The notes beneath the pieces are model-generated. The model saw only the letters and a list, made by a program, of their open reading frames with translations, did not search any database and was not told where the DNA came from. The position numbers and the translations under genes were made by a program. A DNA stretch of 53,801 bases, from positions 1-53,801 of the forward strand of contig CAMYJH010000017.1 in NCBI GenBank assembly GCA_947258715.1. The letters are read 5' to 3'. This stretch comes from an uncultured Gammaproteobacteria bacterium (GTDB taxonomy: Bacteria > Pseudomonadota > Gammaproteobacteria > HK1). Numbering within the stretch: the first letter of the stretch is position 1; the number at the start of each line of letters is the position of its first letter. Of this stretch, positions 45,208 through 53,800 are shown piece after piece.

Positions 45208-45700
45208 GCGCGCGTTCTTAAAATTCCCCGAAAACGGGTGTCTGACCAGTAGCCGTGGGTTTTTCGCCTTTGCGTCACTAAGGCGTCTGGCTGCCGTCCG
45301 GGTAACTCGAATCTACGCGCGGTCTCTCGAAATCGCGTCACATATGTCTCACATATGTCTCACGTCCAGGGATCGCCAAGGGGCTCTTTTTTTCCTTTTG
45401 TCCAGTGGCATCGATCGCGGGAATGTTGCAGCGCCACATACGGCGGCCCTGACCTATTCGCCACTCGTGCCCACAACAACCCTCGGCGGCGGTGGATTTT
45501 CCACCTTCACGGTCCTCAAGCAATTAGTTACCACCTAGACCGCTTTGCGCCGGCGAATATTTCGGCGCCCTTTAATACCGCTCGGACAAAGCGGCTCGAA
45601 AGCGCGCCGGAGAAGGCGCTGACCGCTGCCGACCGCGCCACGGCTCTTGCCTCTTCTGCCGGTTATCTGTTCCCATTCAGGTCTTTCAGCTCAAAGAAAT
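45208..45700. other. Divergent intergenic region upstream of the CNPC cluster and the crotonase gene
   Basis: About 490 bases with no recognised coding frame. It must hold the promoters for the minus-strand cysteine-rich cluster and the plus-strand crotonase. It contains the 11-bp tandem repeat listed separately. Confidence 0.5.
45338..45359. promoter_or_regulatory. Perfect 11-bp tandem repeat, candidate operator
   Basis: TCACATATGTC occurs twice head-to-tail at 45338-45348 and 45349-45359, and TCAC follows as a broken third copy. The unit contains the palindrome ACATATGT, and the 11-base period places both copies on one face of the helix. It lies about 160 bases upstream of the cytochrome-CNPC start. 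The core TCACATATG recurs at the start of the second CNPC gene (44156-44164, minus strand), possibly by chance. Confidence 0.5.
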
Positions 45701-46450
45701 ATGGACAGCGTTCTCAGGCAACACCAAAACGGGCGCGCGATTCTCAAGCTCAACCGGCCTCAGGCGCTGAACGCGCTGACGCCGCAAATGCTTGATGCGC
45801 TGAGTGCAGCCATCGACGAGGCGGCGGATGACGACGCCGTTGGGATCGTCATCGTCAGCGGCGAGGGAAGAGCCTTTTCCGCCGGCGTGGATTTGAAAAG
45901 CCTCGGACAACGCAAACTACTGAACGGCGCCGTGGGTCCGCTCCTGGACGTGCCCGGTCGCAGAGTCATACGCAAAATCGAGACCCTGCCCAAGGTGGTT
46001 ATCGCCAGGGTCAACGGTTTTTGCTTCACCGGGGCGCTGGAACTCGCCCTGGCCTGCGACCTCATGGTTGTCGCGGCGGAGGCAAAGCTCGGCGATACCC
46101 ACGCCCGCTACGGAATCAGGCCTTCCTGGGGCATGAGCCAGCGGCTGCCGCGGCGTGTGGGTGTATTGAAAGCGCGTGAGCTCTCTTATACCGGGCGCAC
46201 CTTTAGCGGCAAGGAGGCGCTGGAGATGGGCCTTGCCAACTTCGCCCCGCCGTTATCCTCTCTGGACGAGGTCATCGACGGTCTATGCGCACAGATCCTC
46301 GCCAACAGCCGCGATACCATAGCCGCCTACAAGGATCTTTATCGAGCGACGGAGGGGACGCGTCTGGATGAAGGTCTCGACTACGAGTCGAGCACCGCCT
46401 ACGCGATCAAAGACACGGAGGCACGCATCGAATCCTTCCGGCGCCGCTGA
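45701..46450 (+). CDS. Crotonase (enoyl-CoA hydratase/isomerase) family protein
   Basis: ATG 45701 gives 249 residues. Oxyanion-hole segments are AFSAGVDLKSL and VNGFCFTGALELALACDLMV, the latter with FTGA in place of the usual GGG. The hydratase glutamate region, normally FGxPEvxxG, reads LGDTHARYGIRPSWG, so the second catalytic Glu is replaced. This points to a different crotonase reaction (or a hydrolase or isomerase) rather than enoyl-CoA hydration. The C-terminal helices are standard. Confidence 0.85.
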   Translation: MDSVLRQHQNGRAILKLNRPQALNALTPQMLDALSAAIDEAADDDAVGIVIVSGEGRAFSAGVDLKSLGQRKLLNGAVGPLLDVPGRRVIRKIETLPKVVIARVNGFCFTGALELALACDLMVVAAEAKLGDTHARYGIRPSWGMSQRLPRRVGVLKARELSYTGRTFSGKEALEMGLANFAPPLSSLDEVIDGLCAQILANSRDTIAAYKDLYRATEGTRLDEGLDYESSTAYAIKDTEARIESFRRR

Positions 46451-46498
46451 GCGCCCATGACATCCGGTGGTGGAATTTGTGCGGATAACGCAAGGGGC

Positions 46499-47053
46499 TC
46501 ATGCCGGCTGAATCCCCCGACTGGCGTCGGAGTTTCGCAGCCAGACGATGAACGGCAGGCTAAACACAATCATCCACGCTTTACCGATGACCTGGCCTAA
46601 CAGAAATTCGAGACTGCCGAAGGCCAGGTAAAGGAATACCACGCTGTCTACCACCACGCCCACCGCGCCGCTCAAGGCCACCGCCAGCACCAGCCGCTTG
46701 GCCTGCAGCGGGGTGTAGACCGCAAAATCCGCGGTCTCTGAAAGCAGGAAGGCGGCACCGGATGCCAGCACCAGAGCGGGTGGTGCCAGCACGGCAGAAA
46801 GCAGCGCGCCGGCGATGATGGCGGTCAGGGCCCAGGCGCGCCCGAGGCGTCGCTGCACCAAGTCGCGAAAAACCAGCGCCAGCCCCACCATCACCACGCC
46901 GCTTGGGGCCATTACGCCCGGAGCCACCGGAATCAGACAGGGTCCCGTGTCCGGACACACCGTACCCAGATTACCGATGAGCCAGTTGGCGGCGGGGATG
47001 CACAAGCTGAAGGCGGCCAGATAGACGAAGCCTTCGGCTCTAGTTTGCGTCAT
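46499..47053 (-). CDS. VUT family transporter (queuosine-precursor transporter-like)
   Basis: A 184-residue membrane protein with about five or six helices. VMVGLALVFRDLVQRRLG, LSETADFAVYTPLQAKR and VVDSVVFLYLAFGSLEFLLGQVIGKAWM match the VUT (formerly DUF165) family, in which relatives import preQ0/preQ1. No queuosine gene is adjacent. It is convergent with the crotonase gene. Confidence 0.83.
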   Translation of the reverse strand: MTQTRAEGFVYLAAFSLCIPAANWLIGNLGTVCPDTGPCLIPVAPGVMAPSGVVMVGLALVFRDLVQRRLGRAWALTAIIAGALLSAVLAPPALVLASGAAFLLSETADFAVYTPLQAKRLVLAVALSGAVGVVVDSVVFLYLAFGSLEFLLGQVIGKAWMIVFSLPFIVWLRNSDASRGIQPA

Positions 47054-47247
47054 ATCTGTGAAACCTACGGCCAGAACCCGGACTTTATCACGCCGATCCG
47101 GCGCCTAAACCTTAGGCAAAACGCCAGACGGGAAATTTAGGCGCCTTTGGAGATTCGGTCTGATAAAATCCTTGCCCGCGCGAGCCGACATCGGGTTTAC
47201 TTTGCCGCCCGCGACTTCGTTGCTCCGAGGGTCCGGATTCCCTAGTC

Positions 47248-47910
47248 ATGCAGGCTGCGCTGCTGATTGCCGTCCTTTGGATTGCTTTTGCCGCAAGCCA
47301 TATGGCTTTGTCGGCGACGCCCGTACGCACCAAGCTAGTGGCGGCAATGGGCGAATGGCCATTCCGCGGCCTCTATTCTGCGGTTGCCTTCGCTGTCTTC
47401 GTCCCCCTCGTGTGGGTCTATTACGTGAACAAGCACGCCGGACCGCTGCTCTGGCAGGTGCCGGTCAACGACGCCGTGCAAGCATTGCTGCTCCTGGGCA
47501 ACGCCCTCGCATTCATCCTCATAGCGGCAGGCTACTTCCACCCTAGTCCCGCCGTGGTTGGCATAAAAAGAGTGCTGCACCGTCCCGTTCACGACATCAC
47601 TCGGCACCCGCTGTTCATGGGTATCGGATTGTGGGGGCTCGTTCACCTGGTGCCGAACGGCTACGCCAGCGACGTGACGTTCTTCGCTGGCTTTCCGCTC
47701 TTTGCCCTGATCGGATGCTGGCACCAGGATCTGCGCCACAAGAAGACTAAAGGCGAAAGCTATCGTCGCTTCCTCGCGGGAACGCCGTTTATCCCGCTCA
47801 CCGGGAAGCGCACCTTACGCGGTCTGCGCCACTTTCCCCTGCCGGCCACCCTGGCCGGAATTGCGGTCGCTGTGGTCTTGGGGGTCTTTCACGCCGACTG
47901 GTTCGTTTGA
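47248..47910 (+). CDS. NnrU family membrane protein
   Basis: A 220-residue protein with about six transmembrane helices. IAFAASHMALSATPVR, FRGLYSAVAFAVFVPLVWVY, GIKRVLHRPVHDITRHPLFMGIGLWGLVHLVPNG and FFAGFPLFALIGCWHQDLRH are NnrU landmarks with conserved histidines. NnrU is linked to denitrification in some proteobacteria, but no nitrite or nitric-oxide reductase genes lie nearby. The following epimerase starts three bases after its stop. Confidence 0.88.
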   Translation: MQAALLIAVLWIAFAASHMALSATPVRTKLVAAMGEWPFRGLYSAVAFAVFVPLVWVYYVNKHAGPLLWQVPVNDAVQALLLLGNALAFILIAAGYFHPSPAVVGIKRVLHRPVHDITRHPLFMGIGLWGLVHLVPNGYASDVTFFAGFPLFALIGCWHQDLRHKKTKGESYRRFLAGTPFIPLTGKRTLRGLRHFPLPATLAGIAVAVVLGVFHADWFV

Positions 47911-47913
47911 TCT

Positions 47914-48933
47914 TTGGTCGCCAAGGCGGAAACGCTGCTGGTCACCGGGGCCGCGGGCTTCATCATGAGCCACGTGGCGCGCCAGTGGCTCGAGCGCAGC
48001 GCTGATGCGAAGGTTCTGGCCATCGACGCCGCCGCGCCCGACGACCAGGCCGCGCGGTTTTTCGCTGCGGTGGCCGATCGCATGGAGTTCGTTCAGGCGG
48101 ACATCCTGGATCGCCAGCTTTGGAGCTCCCTTGAGCATCGCAACGACGTGGGGGGCGTCGTCCACGGCGCCACGGTCACTTCGATCGACCGCTTGGTACA
48201 CGCCAAGGGCCGCGGACGCCCGGGCTTTAGCGGCGCCAGAGAGCCCATCAAGGTCAACATAGACGGCACGCTCAACGTGCTTCAGTGGGCAACGGCACAA
48301 CCACAACTTCGGCGTCTGGTGAACGTGAGCTCCGGGTCGGTCTACGCCAGCCAGGGTCCCAATCCGCTGCCTGAGGATGGATTCGTAGAGCCGGCCGGCA
48401 TCTACGCCATCAGCAAGCACGCGGGCGAGCTGTTCACCGATTACGCGGCGAAGCACTTAGAGCTACCGGCGGTCTCGGTGCGGCTGTCCGGGGTTTTCGG
48501 ACCCATGGATCGGGAAACGCCGAGCCGCGCCGTGCGCTCTGCGCCCAGAGTCATCGCTGAGCTCGGACTGGAAGAAAAACCGGTGCGCCTTCGCTCGCTT
48601 AAAGCTGCGGGGGACTTCGTTTACGCCGGAGATGCAGCCACCGCCATTATTGGCCTGCTCGAGAGCGAGTCGCTGCGCTACCCGGTGTATAACATCGCCG
48701 CCGGCAAGCTCACGACCATAAGCGAGCTGATCGAAGTATTCCGACACTCCATCCCCTCGCTTCGCTTCGAAGAAGTGGGTGACAACGGTCTGGCCGATCT
48801 GGACCAGGACCCGCGGCTCCACCGCGGGCGCTTCGGTGCCTATGACATCTCGAGGCTACGGCAGGACACCGGCTGGGCGCCGAGACCCTTGAGCGACGCT
48901 GTCGGCGACTACGTGGCCTGGCTTCGCGGATAG
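47914..48933 (+). CDS. NAD-dependent epimerase/dehydratase (extended SDR)
   Basis: Begins with TTG 47914, three bases after the NnrU stop, so coupled. The 339-residue protein has the Rossmann motif TGAAGFIMSHVA (Met in place of the usual Gly after GFI), LAIDA, and the active site VNVSSGSVYAS plus YAISK (Tyr and Lys intact). The C-terminal half (FVYAGDAATAIIGLLE, YNIAAGKLTTISEL) fits sugar-nucleotide epimerases. The substrate is unknown. Confidence 0.86.
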   Translation: MVAKAETLLVTGAAGFIMSHVARQWLERSADAKVLAIDAAAPDDQAARFFAAVADRMEFVQADILDRQLWSSLEHRNDVGGVVHGATVTSIDRLVHAKGRGRPGFSGAREPIKVNIDGTLNVLQWATAQPQLRRLVNVSSGSVYASQGPNPLPEDGFVEPAGIYAISKHAGELFTDYAAKHLELPAVSVRLSGVFGPMDRETPSRAVRSAPRVIAELGLEEKPVRLRSLKAAGDFVYAGDAATAIIGLLESESLRYPVYNIAAGKLTTISELIEVFRHSIPSLRFEEVGDNGLADLDQDPRLHRGRFGAYDISRLRQDTGWAPRPLSDAVGDYVAWLRG

Positions 48934-49144
48934 CGACCGGTTCAAGTCGGCGCTGCGCGTTTCGCTGAGCCTTAGATCAAAACCAGACACGAGCCGCCTG
49001 ATCTTTGCGGCCGTCGGCGGGCGCTCAAAAATCGATGGCACCACCGATGACCACTGGGCGGTAATGATCGACATTCCTTATACCCCGCCCCCGGCCGGGT
49101 CTCCGCTTGACGCCCACATGAGCCCCGCCTAGACTGGCCCGCAA
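48934..49144. other. Intergenic spacer before the riboswitch
   Basis: About 210 bases after the epimerase. I see no gene. It should contain the promoter of the metB transcript, but no clear -35/-10 pair was found. Confidence 0.4.
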
Positions 49145-49270
49145 CTCATCGAGACCGGCTGAGGGACTGGCCCTTTGAAGCCGGGGCAACCGTCGAAGCT
49201 AACCCCTTCGAAATGGTGCCAACTCCTGCGGAGTCGCGCTGATGGCAGCGTCGGCTCACCGAGAGATGAG
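49145..49270 (+). promoter_or_regulatory. SAM-I (S-box) riboswitch controlling metB
   Basis: Closing stem P1 is CTCATC (49145-49150) with GATGAG (49265-49270). The core reads GAGGGACTGGCCC, GAAGCC-GGGGCAACC, then ATGGTGCCAACTCCTGC, matching the S-box consensus (GAGGGA-cTGGCCC, GGCAACC, GGTGCcAAnTCC). P3 is a perfect 6-bp hairpin, TCGAAG/CTTCGA (49193-49211). Binding of S-adenosylmethionine is expected to reduce metB expression. About 126 bases follow before the metB start; the expression platform lies there but its type (terminator or ribosome-site masking) could not be decided. Confidence 0.92.
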
Positions 49271-49396
49271 CAACTGCGCAACTACCGCGCCGGATCCCCG
49301 GCGGTCAGGTGAAGGGCGCGGTACTCTCGCCTTACGGTTCTTCGCAGGGTTTCCGATGGGGAAGCCGACCCAAACGGGATTCTACGGAGAACTGAA

Positions 49397-50590
49397 ATGA
49401 CCCATCGAGCTTCCTCACGAACCCGCGCCGTGCGCGCCGGAATTGCGTCCGAGACGCAGTACGGTGCAGTCGTTCCACCGCTGCACCTGTCTTCCAACTT
49501 CACCTTCGCCGAGATAGGACAACCGCGAGCCTACGACTACACCCGCTCGGCCAACCCGACCCGCGACCAGCTGGGACAAGCCCTGGCCGAACTCGAAAGC
49601 GGCGCCGGCGCGGTGGTCACCGGCAGCGGTATGTCGGCCGTTCACCTGGTGACCCGGCTACTCAATCCCGGCGATCTGCTGATTGCGCCCCACGACTGTT
49701 ACGGCGGCACCAATCGTTTGTTCAAGGCGCTGGCGGAGAAGGACTGCATCCGCGTTCGCTTCGTCGATCAGACCGATGCTCGCGCGCTGCGAGAAGCCTT
49801 CTTCGATGGACCATCATTGCTGTGGGTGGAGACACCCAGCAATCCGCTGCTTCGCATTGTTGACATCGAAGCTGCGGCCAGCCTTTGCCGCCAACATCGT
49901 GCCCTGCTGGCAGTTGACAACACCTTTCTCTCGCCGGGATGGCAGCAGCCCATCGCGCTCGGCGCCGACCTGGTAGTGCACTCCACCACCAAGTACTTGA
50001 ACGGCCACAGCGATGTGGTGGGCGGAGTCGCCATCGCCAGGGACGAGCCCCTGGCCGATCAGCTCACCTGGTGGGGCAACTGTTTGGGTATAACCGGTGC
50101 ACCCTTCGACAGCTATCTCACCTTACGCGGCGTGCGCACCCTCAGTGCCAGACTCAGGGTACACGAGGAAAACGCGCGCGCCATCGTCGACGCACTGCTC
50201 GAGCACGAGGCGGTGAAGACAGTGCATTATCCGGGCTTAGCGGATCATCCGGGACACGAGACCGCCAAGCGGCAGCAGTCGAGCTTTGGCGCCATGGTGA
50301 GCTTCTGCATCGAAGGAGGCCTGGAAGGCGTCGGGGCGTTCATCGGCACTCTGAATCATTTTTCTCTCGCCGAGTCCTTAGGCGGGGTCGAAAGCCTGGT
50401 GGCGCACCCGGCGACCATGACCCACAAGTCCATGACGCCAGAGGCCAAGGCCCGGGCCGGCATCGACGACGATTTAATCCGACTTTCAGTGGGGATCGAG
50501 GACGGAAACGATTTGATTGCCGATCTCAGCCGCGCGCTGGATGCGACGCTTGCTCTGAATAGAACGCGCTCGGCAACGGTTGCGGCGTAA
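49397..50590 (+). CDS. metB: Cystathionine gamma-synthase (Cys/Met metabolism PLP enzyme)
   Basis: A 397-residue fold-type I PLP enzyme; ATG 49397 has GGAGA six bases upstream. The PLP lysine is in STTKYLNGHSDVVGG (Lys199). YDYTRSANPTRDQLGQALAELE and GSGMSAVHLV bind the cofactor phosphate and ring, and ETPSNPLLRIVDI and AVDNTFLSPGWQQP are family signatures. It could act as cystathionine gamma-synthase or gamma-lyase; control by a SAM riboswitch argues for a methionine-biosynthetic role. Confidence 0.88.
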   Translation: MTHRASSRTRAVRAGIASETQYGAVVPPLHLSSNFTFAEIGQPRAYDYTRSANPTRDQLGQALAELESGAGAVVTGSGMSAVHLVTRLLNPGDLLIAPHDCYGGTNRLFKALAEKDCIRVRFVDQTDARALREAFFDGPSLLWVETPSNPLLRIVDIEAAASLCRQHRALLAVDNTFLSPGWQQPIALGADLVVHSTTKYLNGHSDVVGGVAIARDEPLADQLTWWGNCLGITGAPFDSYLTLRGVRTLSARLRVHEENARAIVDALLEHEAVKTVHYPGLADHPGHETAKRQQSSFGAMVSFCIEGGLEGVGAFIGTLNHFSLAESLGGVESLVAHPATMTHKSMTPEAKARAGIDDDLIRLSVGIEDGNDLIADLSRALDATLALNRTRSATVAA

Positions 50591-50656
50591 GAGAAGGTTC
50601 GCGTACTGCGTTGCGTCAGCCGTAAACCGTTGTGAGCCGGAAACTGGGCACGACGG

Positions 50657-51106
50657 TCAGATCCAGTCGAAGAACCGTTCGCCCCAGTCGCGGAAACCCG
50701 AGACCCCCGTATTCTCGCCGTCGTAGGGCATATCCAGGACGCGGGACGGGACATACACGTAACCGTGCTCGGAAGCGACCCGCTTGATGGTCCCCAGGAC
50801 ATCTGGTTTCACCACCGAGTCGTCGTCATACACGGTGCAAAAGCGGCCGAAGTTGCTCACGCGCACGCCTAAGGCCCAGGACGCCTTGAGGAGCAACTCC
50901 GGGAGCCGGATGTCCCCGTGGTGGCTTGCATCCTGGATCATGAGGCCCGTTTCGAACGCGCACTCCACTCCCAGCGCCGAGTTCAAATGGTTGGCGAACT
51001 TGACGAACCTCGATTCGGCAGCCGCTCGATCGAAACCGGGCGGCGCCTCGGAATAAGTGGGATCGTCGTGTGCTCGCAGAAGCTTTATGAACTCATCATC
51101 CGACAT
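50657..51106 (-). CDS. Small protein of unknown function
   Basis: A 149-residue soluble, acidic protein: DDEFIKLLRAHDDPTYSEAPPGFD, then RFVKFANHLNSALGVECAFETGLMIQDASHHGDIRLPE, FGRFCTVYDDDSVVKPDVLGTI and a tryptophan/phenylalanine-rich end (GFRDWGERFFDWI). It looks like proteins annotated as immunity or SMI1/KNR4-type companions, but I cannot assign it. No signal peptide. Genes after it (ankyrin, MafI-like) are of a similar kind, suggesting a small accessory patch. Confidence 0.65.
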   Translation of the reverse strand: MSDDEFIKLLRAHDDPTYSEAPPGFDRAAAESRFVKFANHLNSALGVECAFETGLMIQDASHHGDIRLPELLLKASWALGVRVSNFGRFCTVYDDDSVVKPDVLGTIKRVASEHGYVYVPSRVLDMPYDGENTGVSGFRDWGERFFDWI

Positions 51107-51232
51107 GCTGGCTGCTCAAATAATGGATCAGACCCGAAATATGACGCCCACATGCTGCCCGGAAAACGGTCGCAGCGAAATAATCGGGCTCGGGTCCGCT
51201 TCACTAAGAAACACTTCGGCGCCGAACCCTTT

Positions 51233-51742
51233 TTAGCACTCGCCGCTTTGATCTCCTGGTTGCGCGCTCCAGCTGTCGACCATCTCGGCCAGTTCACTGT
51301 GCCCGTACATCCTTGCGTAGTCTGCAGGAATCCTGCCCTCGTCATCTTTCAAGCCGGCGTTGGCAGCGTGCGAAAGAAGAACACGCGCGCACTCCGTATG
51401 ACCATAGGCACAGGCAGTATGCAAAGGGGTGCCGTTGCCGTCAGCATGAGCCCTCGAGTCGAGCTCAGCGCCACTCTCAATCAGGAACGAGACCAAGTCG
51501 GGGTGGTTGTCTCCCACCGCCTGCTGCAAAGGGGTGAAGCCGTCCTCATCCTGAACATTTACCTTGGCACCACGGCTAACGAGCAACTTGACGATTTCGA
51601 AATGCCCTTCCTGACAGGCCCACCACAACGCGGTGAGGTTGCGATAGGTGGCATCAACGTCCGCGCCGGCCTGAAGCGCCTTCCGTGCCCGGGCGAGATC
51701 ACCCTGCTGCGCGGCCTCAACAAGCTGGTCATCCGGGTTCAT
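51233..51742 (-). CDS. Ankyrin repeat protein
   Basis: ATG 51742 (MNPDDQLVEAAQQGDLARARK) is taken as the start, as the upstream frame is not repeat-like. The 169-residue product has about four ankyrin repeats: ALQAGADVDATYRNLTALWWACQEGHFEIVKLLVSRG, then AKVNVQDEDGFTPLQQAVGDNHPDLVSFLIESG, AELDSRAHADGNGTPLHTACAYGHTECARVLLSHA, and DDEGRIPADYARMYGHSELAEMV (each split here only for display). Such proteins mediate protein binding. The partner is unknown. Confidence 0.85.
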   Translation of the reverse strand: MNPDDQLVEAAQQGDLARARKALQAGADVDATYRNLTALWWACQEGHFEIVKLLVSRGAKVNVQDEDGFTPLQQAVGDNHPDLVSFLIESGAELDSRAHADGNGTPLHTACAYGHTECARVLLSHAANAGLKDDEGRIPADYARMYGHSELAEMVDSWSAQPGDQSGEC

Positions 51743-51872
51743 TCTAGTGTGCGTAACGGCTGAGTTAAGCCAGAAAAAGGATGAGAGCCGAAATAATTGA
51801 GCACGGAGTCGCTTATGCGCGAGATATTTCGGCTTTGGCCGCTCTTGCCTTTTGGATGGATGAGGTGCGCGC

Positions 51873-53057
51873 TCAGACGTAACTGCGGATGCGTAGTGAG
51901 AACTCCGCCAGTTGTTCGATGCCGCTTTGCTCGGCACGCTGGCACCAGTCCTGGAGCTGCCTTACAAGCTGCTCGCGCGACGCTTTCGAGCGTCCCCACA
52001 CGGCGCTCAACTCCCGGCGCATGGCGTAGAGCGTCTGTAGCTCCCGGGCCTTGGGCAGCACCGCCGCGATCCTGCGGCGAACGGGCTCGCGCAGCGTGCT
52101 CTCGTCCCGATAAAGCCATCGCTTCAGGCGCTTGAGAGCACGTGCGTCATCCGGCGAAACCCGCCGCAGCCGGGCGCTCTCCTCCTTGCAGCTTTGCCGC
52201 AGCAGCACGGCGTAGTGCTCCAGCACGTCGTAGCGGCAGGCGATCACGGCCTGCAGGGTCTCCGCGTCGATGGCGGGCTTCGGGGTAACGAAATGTGGAG
52301 TCGGCGCTACCCGCTTGACCCGGGCGAGCCCCAGGAGCTCGAGGGTGCGGATGTAGAGCCAGCCGATGTCGACCTCGTAGGGCTTGATGGAGAGCTTGGC
52401 CGAGGAGGGAAAAGCATGGTGATTGTTGTGCAGCTCCTCGCCTCCGATCAGGATCCCCACGGGTACAATGTTGGCGCTGGCGTCAGGTGTGGGCCAGTGA
52501 CGGTAGCCCCAGTAGTGGCCGATGCCGTTGATCACCCCCGCTGCCCAGAACGGGATCCACACGATCTGGGTGGTGAGGATCAGCAGCCCCGGCACGATGC
52601 CGAACAGCACCACGTCGACGACGCCCATGATCACCAGCCCGAAAATCTTGAATCTCTGGTAGACGTTGCGCTCCAACCAGTCGTCGGGCGTGCCGCGTCC
52701 GTAGCGCTCCAGCGTCTCGGGCTTGTTCGCCTCGGCCACGTACAAGAACACGCCGAGCCAGAGCACCCGGTTGAGGCCAAGGACCTGGGGGCTGTGCGGG
52801 TCCTCGGGGGTCTCGACCTTGGCGTGGTGCTTGCGGTGAACGGCGGCCCATTCCTTGGTGATCATGCCGGTGGTGAGCCACAGCCAGGCGCGGAAGAAAT
52901 GGCTCACCGCCGGATGCAGGTCGAGGGCGAGGTGGGCCTGGTGGCGGTGCAGATATACGGTGACCGCGATGATGGTCACGTGGGTCAGCCCCAGAGCCAC
53001 CAGCACGTGGCCCCACCAGGGCAGGTCGAAGACGCCGGCGAAAAGCACGGACTCCAT
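51873..53057 (-). CDS. Fatty acid desaturase (acyl-lipid/acyl-CoA delta-9 type)
   Basis: I start at ATG 53057 (MESVLFAGVFDLPWW); the frame opens at 53084. The 394-residue membrane enzyme has the three di-iron histidine boxes: HRHQAH, HRKHHA and HNNHH, with transmembrane pairs between them. About 130 charged helical residues follow the catalytic part (after HFVTPKPAID), longer than usual for this class. Desaturases introduce a cis double bond into membrane acyl chains. The extension may bind a partner. Confidence 0.9.
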   Translation of the reverse strand: MESVLFAGVFDLPWWGHVLVALGLTHVTIIAVTVYLHRHQAHLALDLHPAVSHFFRAWLWLTTGMITKEWAAVHRKHHAKVETPEDPHSPQVLGLNRVLWLGVFLYVAEANKPETLERYGRGTPDDWLERNVYQRFKIFGLVIMGVVDVVLFGIVPGLLILTTQIVWIPFWAAGVINGIGHYWGYRHWPTPDASANIVPVGILIGGEELHNNHHAFPSSAKLSIKPYEVDIGWLYIRTLELLGLARVKRVAPTPHFVTPKPAIDAETLQAVIACRYDVLEHYAVLLRQSCKEESARLRRVSPDDARALKRLKRWLYRDESTLREPVRRRIAAVLPKARELQTLYAMRRELSAVWGRSKASREQLVRQLQDWCQRAEQSGIEQLAEFSLRIRSYV

Positions 53058-53084
53058 GGGCAATTGCCTCGGTGCGCACCCCAA

Positions 53085-53428
53085 ACGCTATCGCTATTCT
53101 TCGCGAAGGGAGCTGATCTGCGTCAACTTCGAGACCGGCGGCGCGGGGGCTGCAGCGGCTGCGATTGAACAGGCGCACCGTCGCCAGGCCCGCGACGAAA
53201 CCGCCGTTGAACGAGCGCGCGGTCCGCCGTCGCTACAGAAAACTCAGACACCGAATGGCCCAATATTCAGGGCAGGTCAGAACCCCTAACGGACTGACGG
53301 TTCAGCTGCACCCTGAAGCGCTGACCGCCAAGGCTGGTGTCAGGCGCCCGCCGCCAAAAGTGTACTACTTGGCGAGTGGAGCGAGCTTTTGGGTATCAGC
53401 TACAGCCGCTCGTTGGGCGGCGCAAGCA
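53085..53428. other. Intergenic region, no gene recognised
   Basis: Between the desaturase start and the MafI-like stop. A plus-strand frame spans 53165-53584 but overlaps the minus-strand gene and shows no family, so I do not call it. Confidence 0.4.
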
Positions 53429-53800
53429 TTAGGCAGGCCGTCTCGGCGCGAGGTGTTCGAGGCGGCCGCTTGGATTCATTTCCATCTTCTCAAACAGGCG
53501 AGCGATCTCGGAGTACTGGGACTCACTAACCGATCGATCTTCTGCTATCAATGCATCGCACAAATGCTCGAGCGCAATTCCTAGCTCGTTGTACTTGAGA
53601 TAATCCTTTACGATATCCCTATCGCGCGCGAGAAGCGCTTCGCCGAGGTCATCAAGAAGATCCAGAGTTCTTGTCTCGACCTCGCTGAAAAAGGCGTGCT
53701 TCTCACTTTCACTGAGGCCTGAGAATTTCTTGGCTGATGCCACGGTCTCGCGCCCTCCAATGTCAGGCATCAGCGGCGCATGCCGGCGCGTCCGCTGCAT
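53429..53800 (-). CDS. MafI family immunity protein-like (possibly partial)
   Basis: A 123-residue frame reaching the window edge, so its start may lie beyond; ATG 53770 (MPDIGGRE) or 53800 are candidates. TRTLDLLDDLGEALLARDRDIVKDYLKYNELGIALEHLCDALIAED, then VSESQYSEIARLFEKMEM match the helical MafI immunity family that protects against Maf-type polymorphic toxins. No toxin gene is visible in the window. Many MafI homologues are orphan. The final Pro/Arg tail is not family-like. Confidence 0.6.
   Translation of the reverse strand: MQRTRRHAPLMPDIGGRETVASAKKFSGLSESEKHAFFSEVETRTLDLLDDLGEALLARDRDIVKDYLKYNELGIALEHLCDALIAEDRSVSESQYSEIARLFEKMEMNPSGRLEHLAPRRPA

Noticed and set aside
53165..53584. 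Plus-strand 139-codon frame at the window end
   Set aside because: It overlaps the MafI-like gene antisense, has no recognised domain and an Arg/Pro-rich start.
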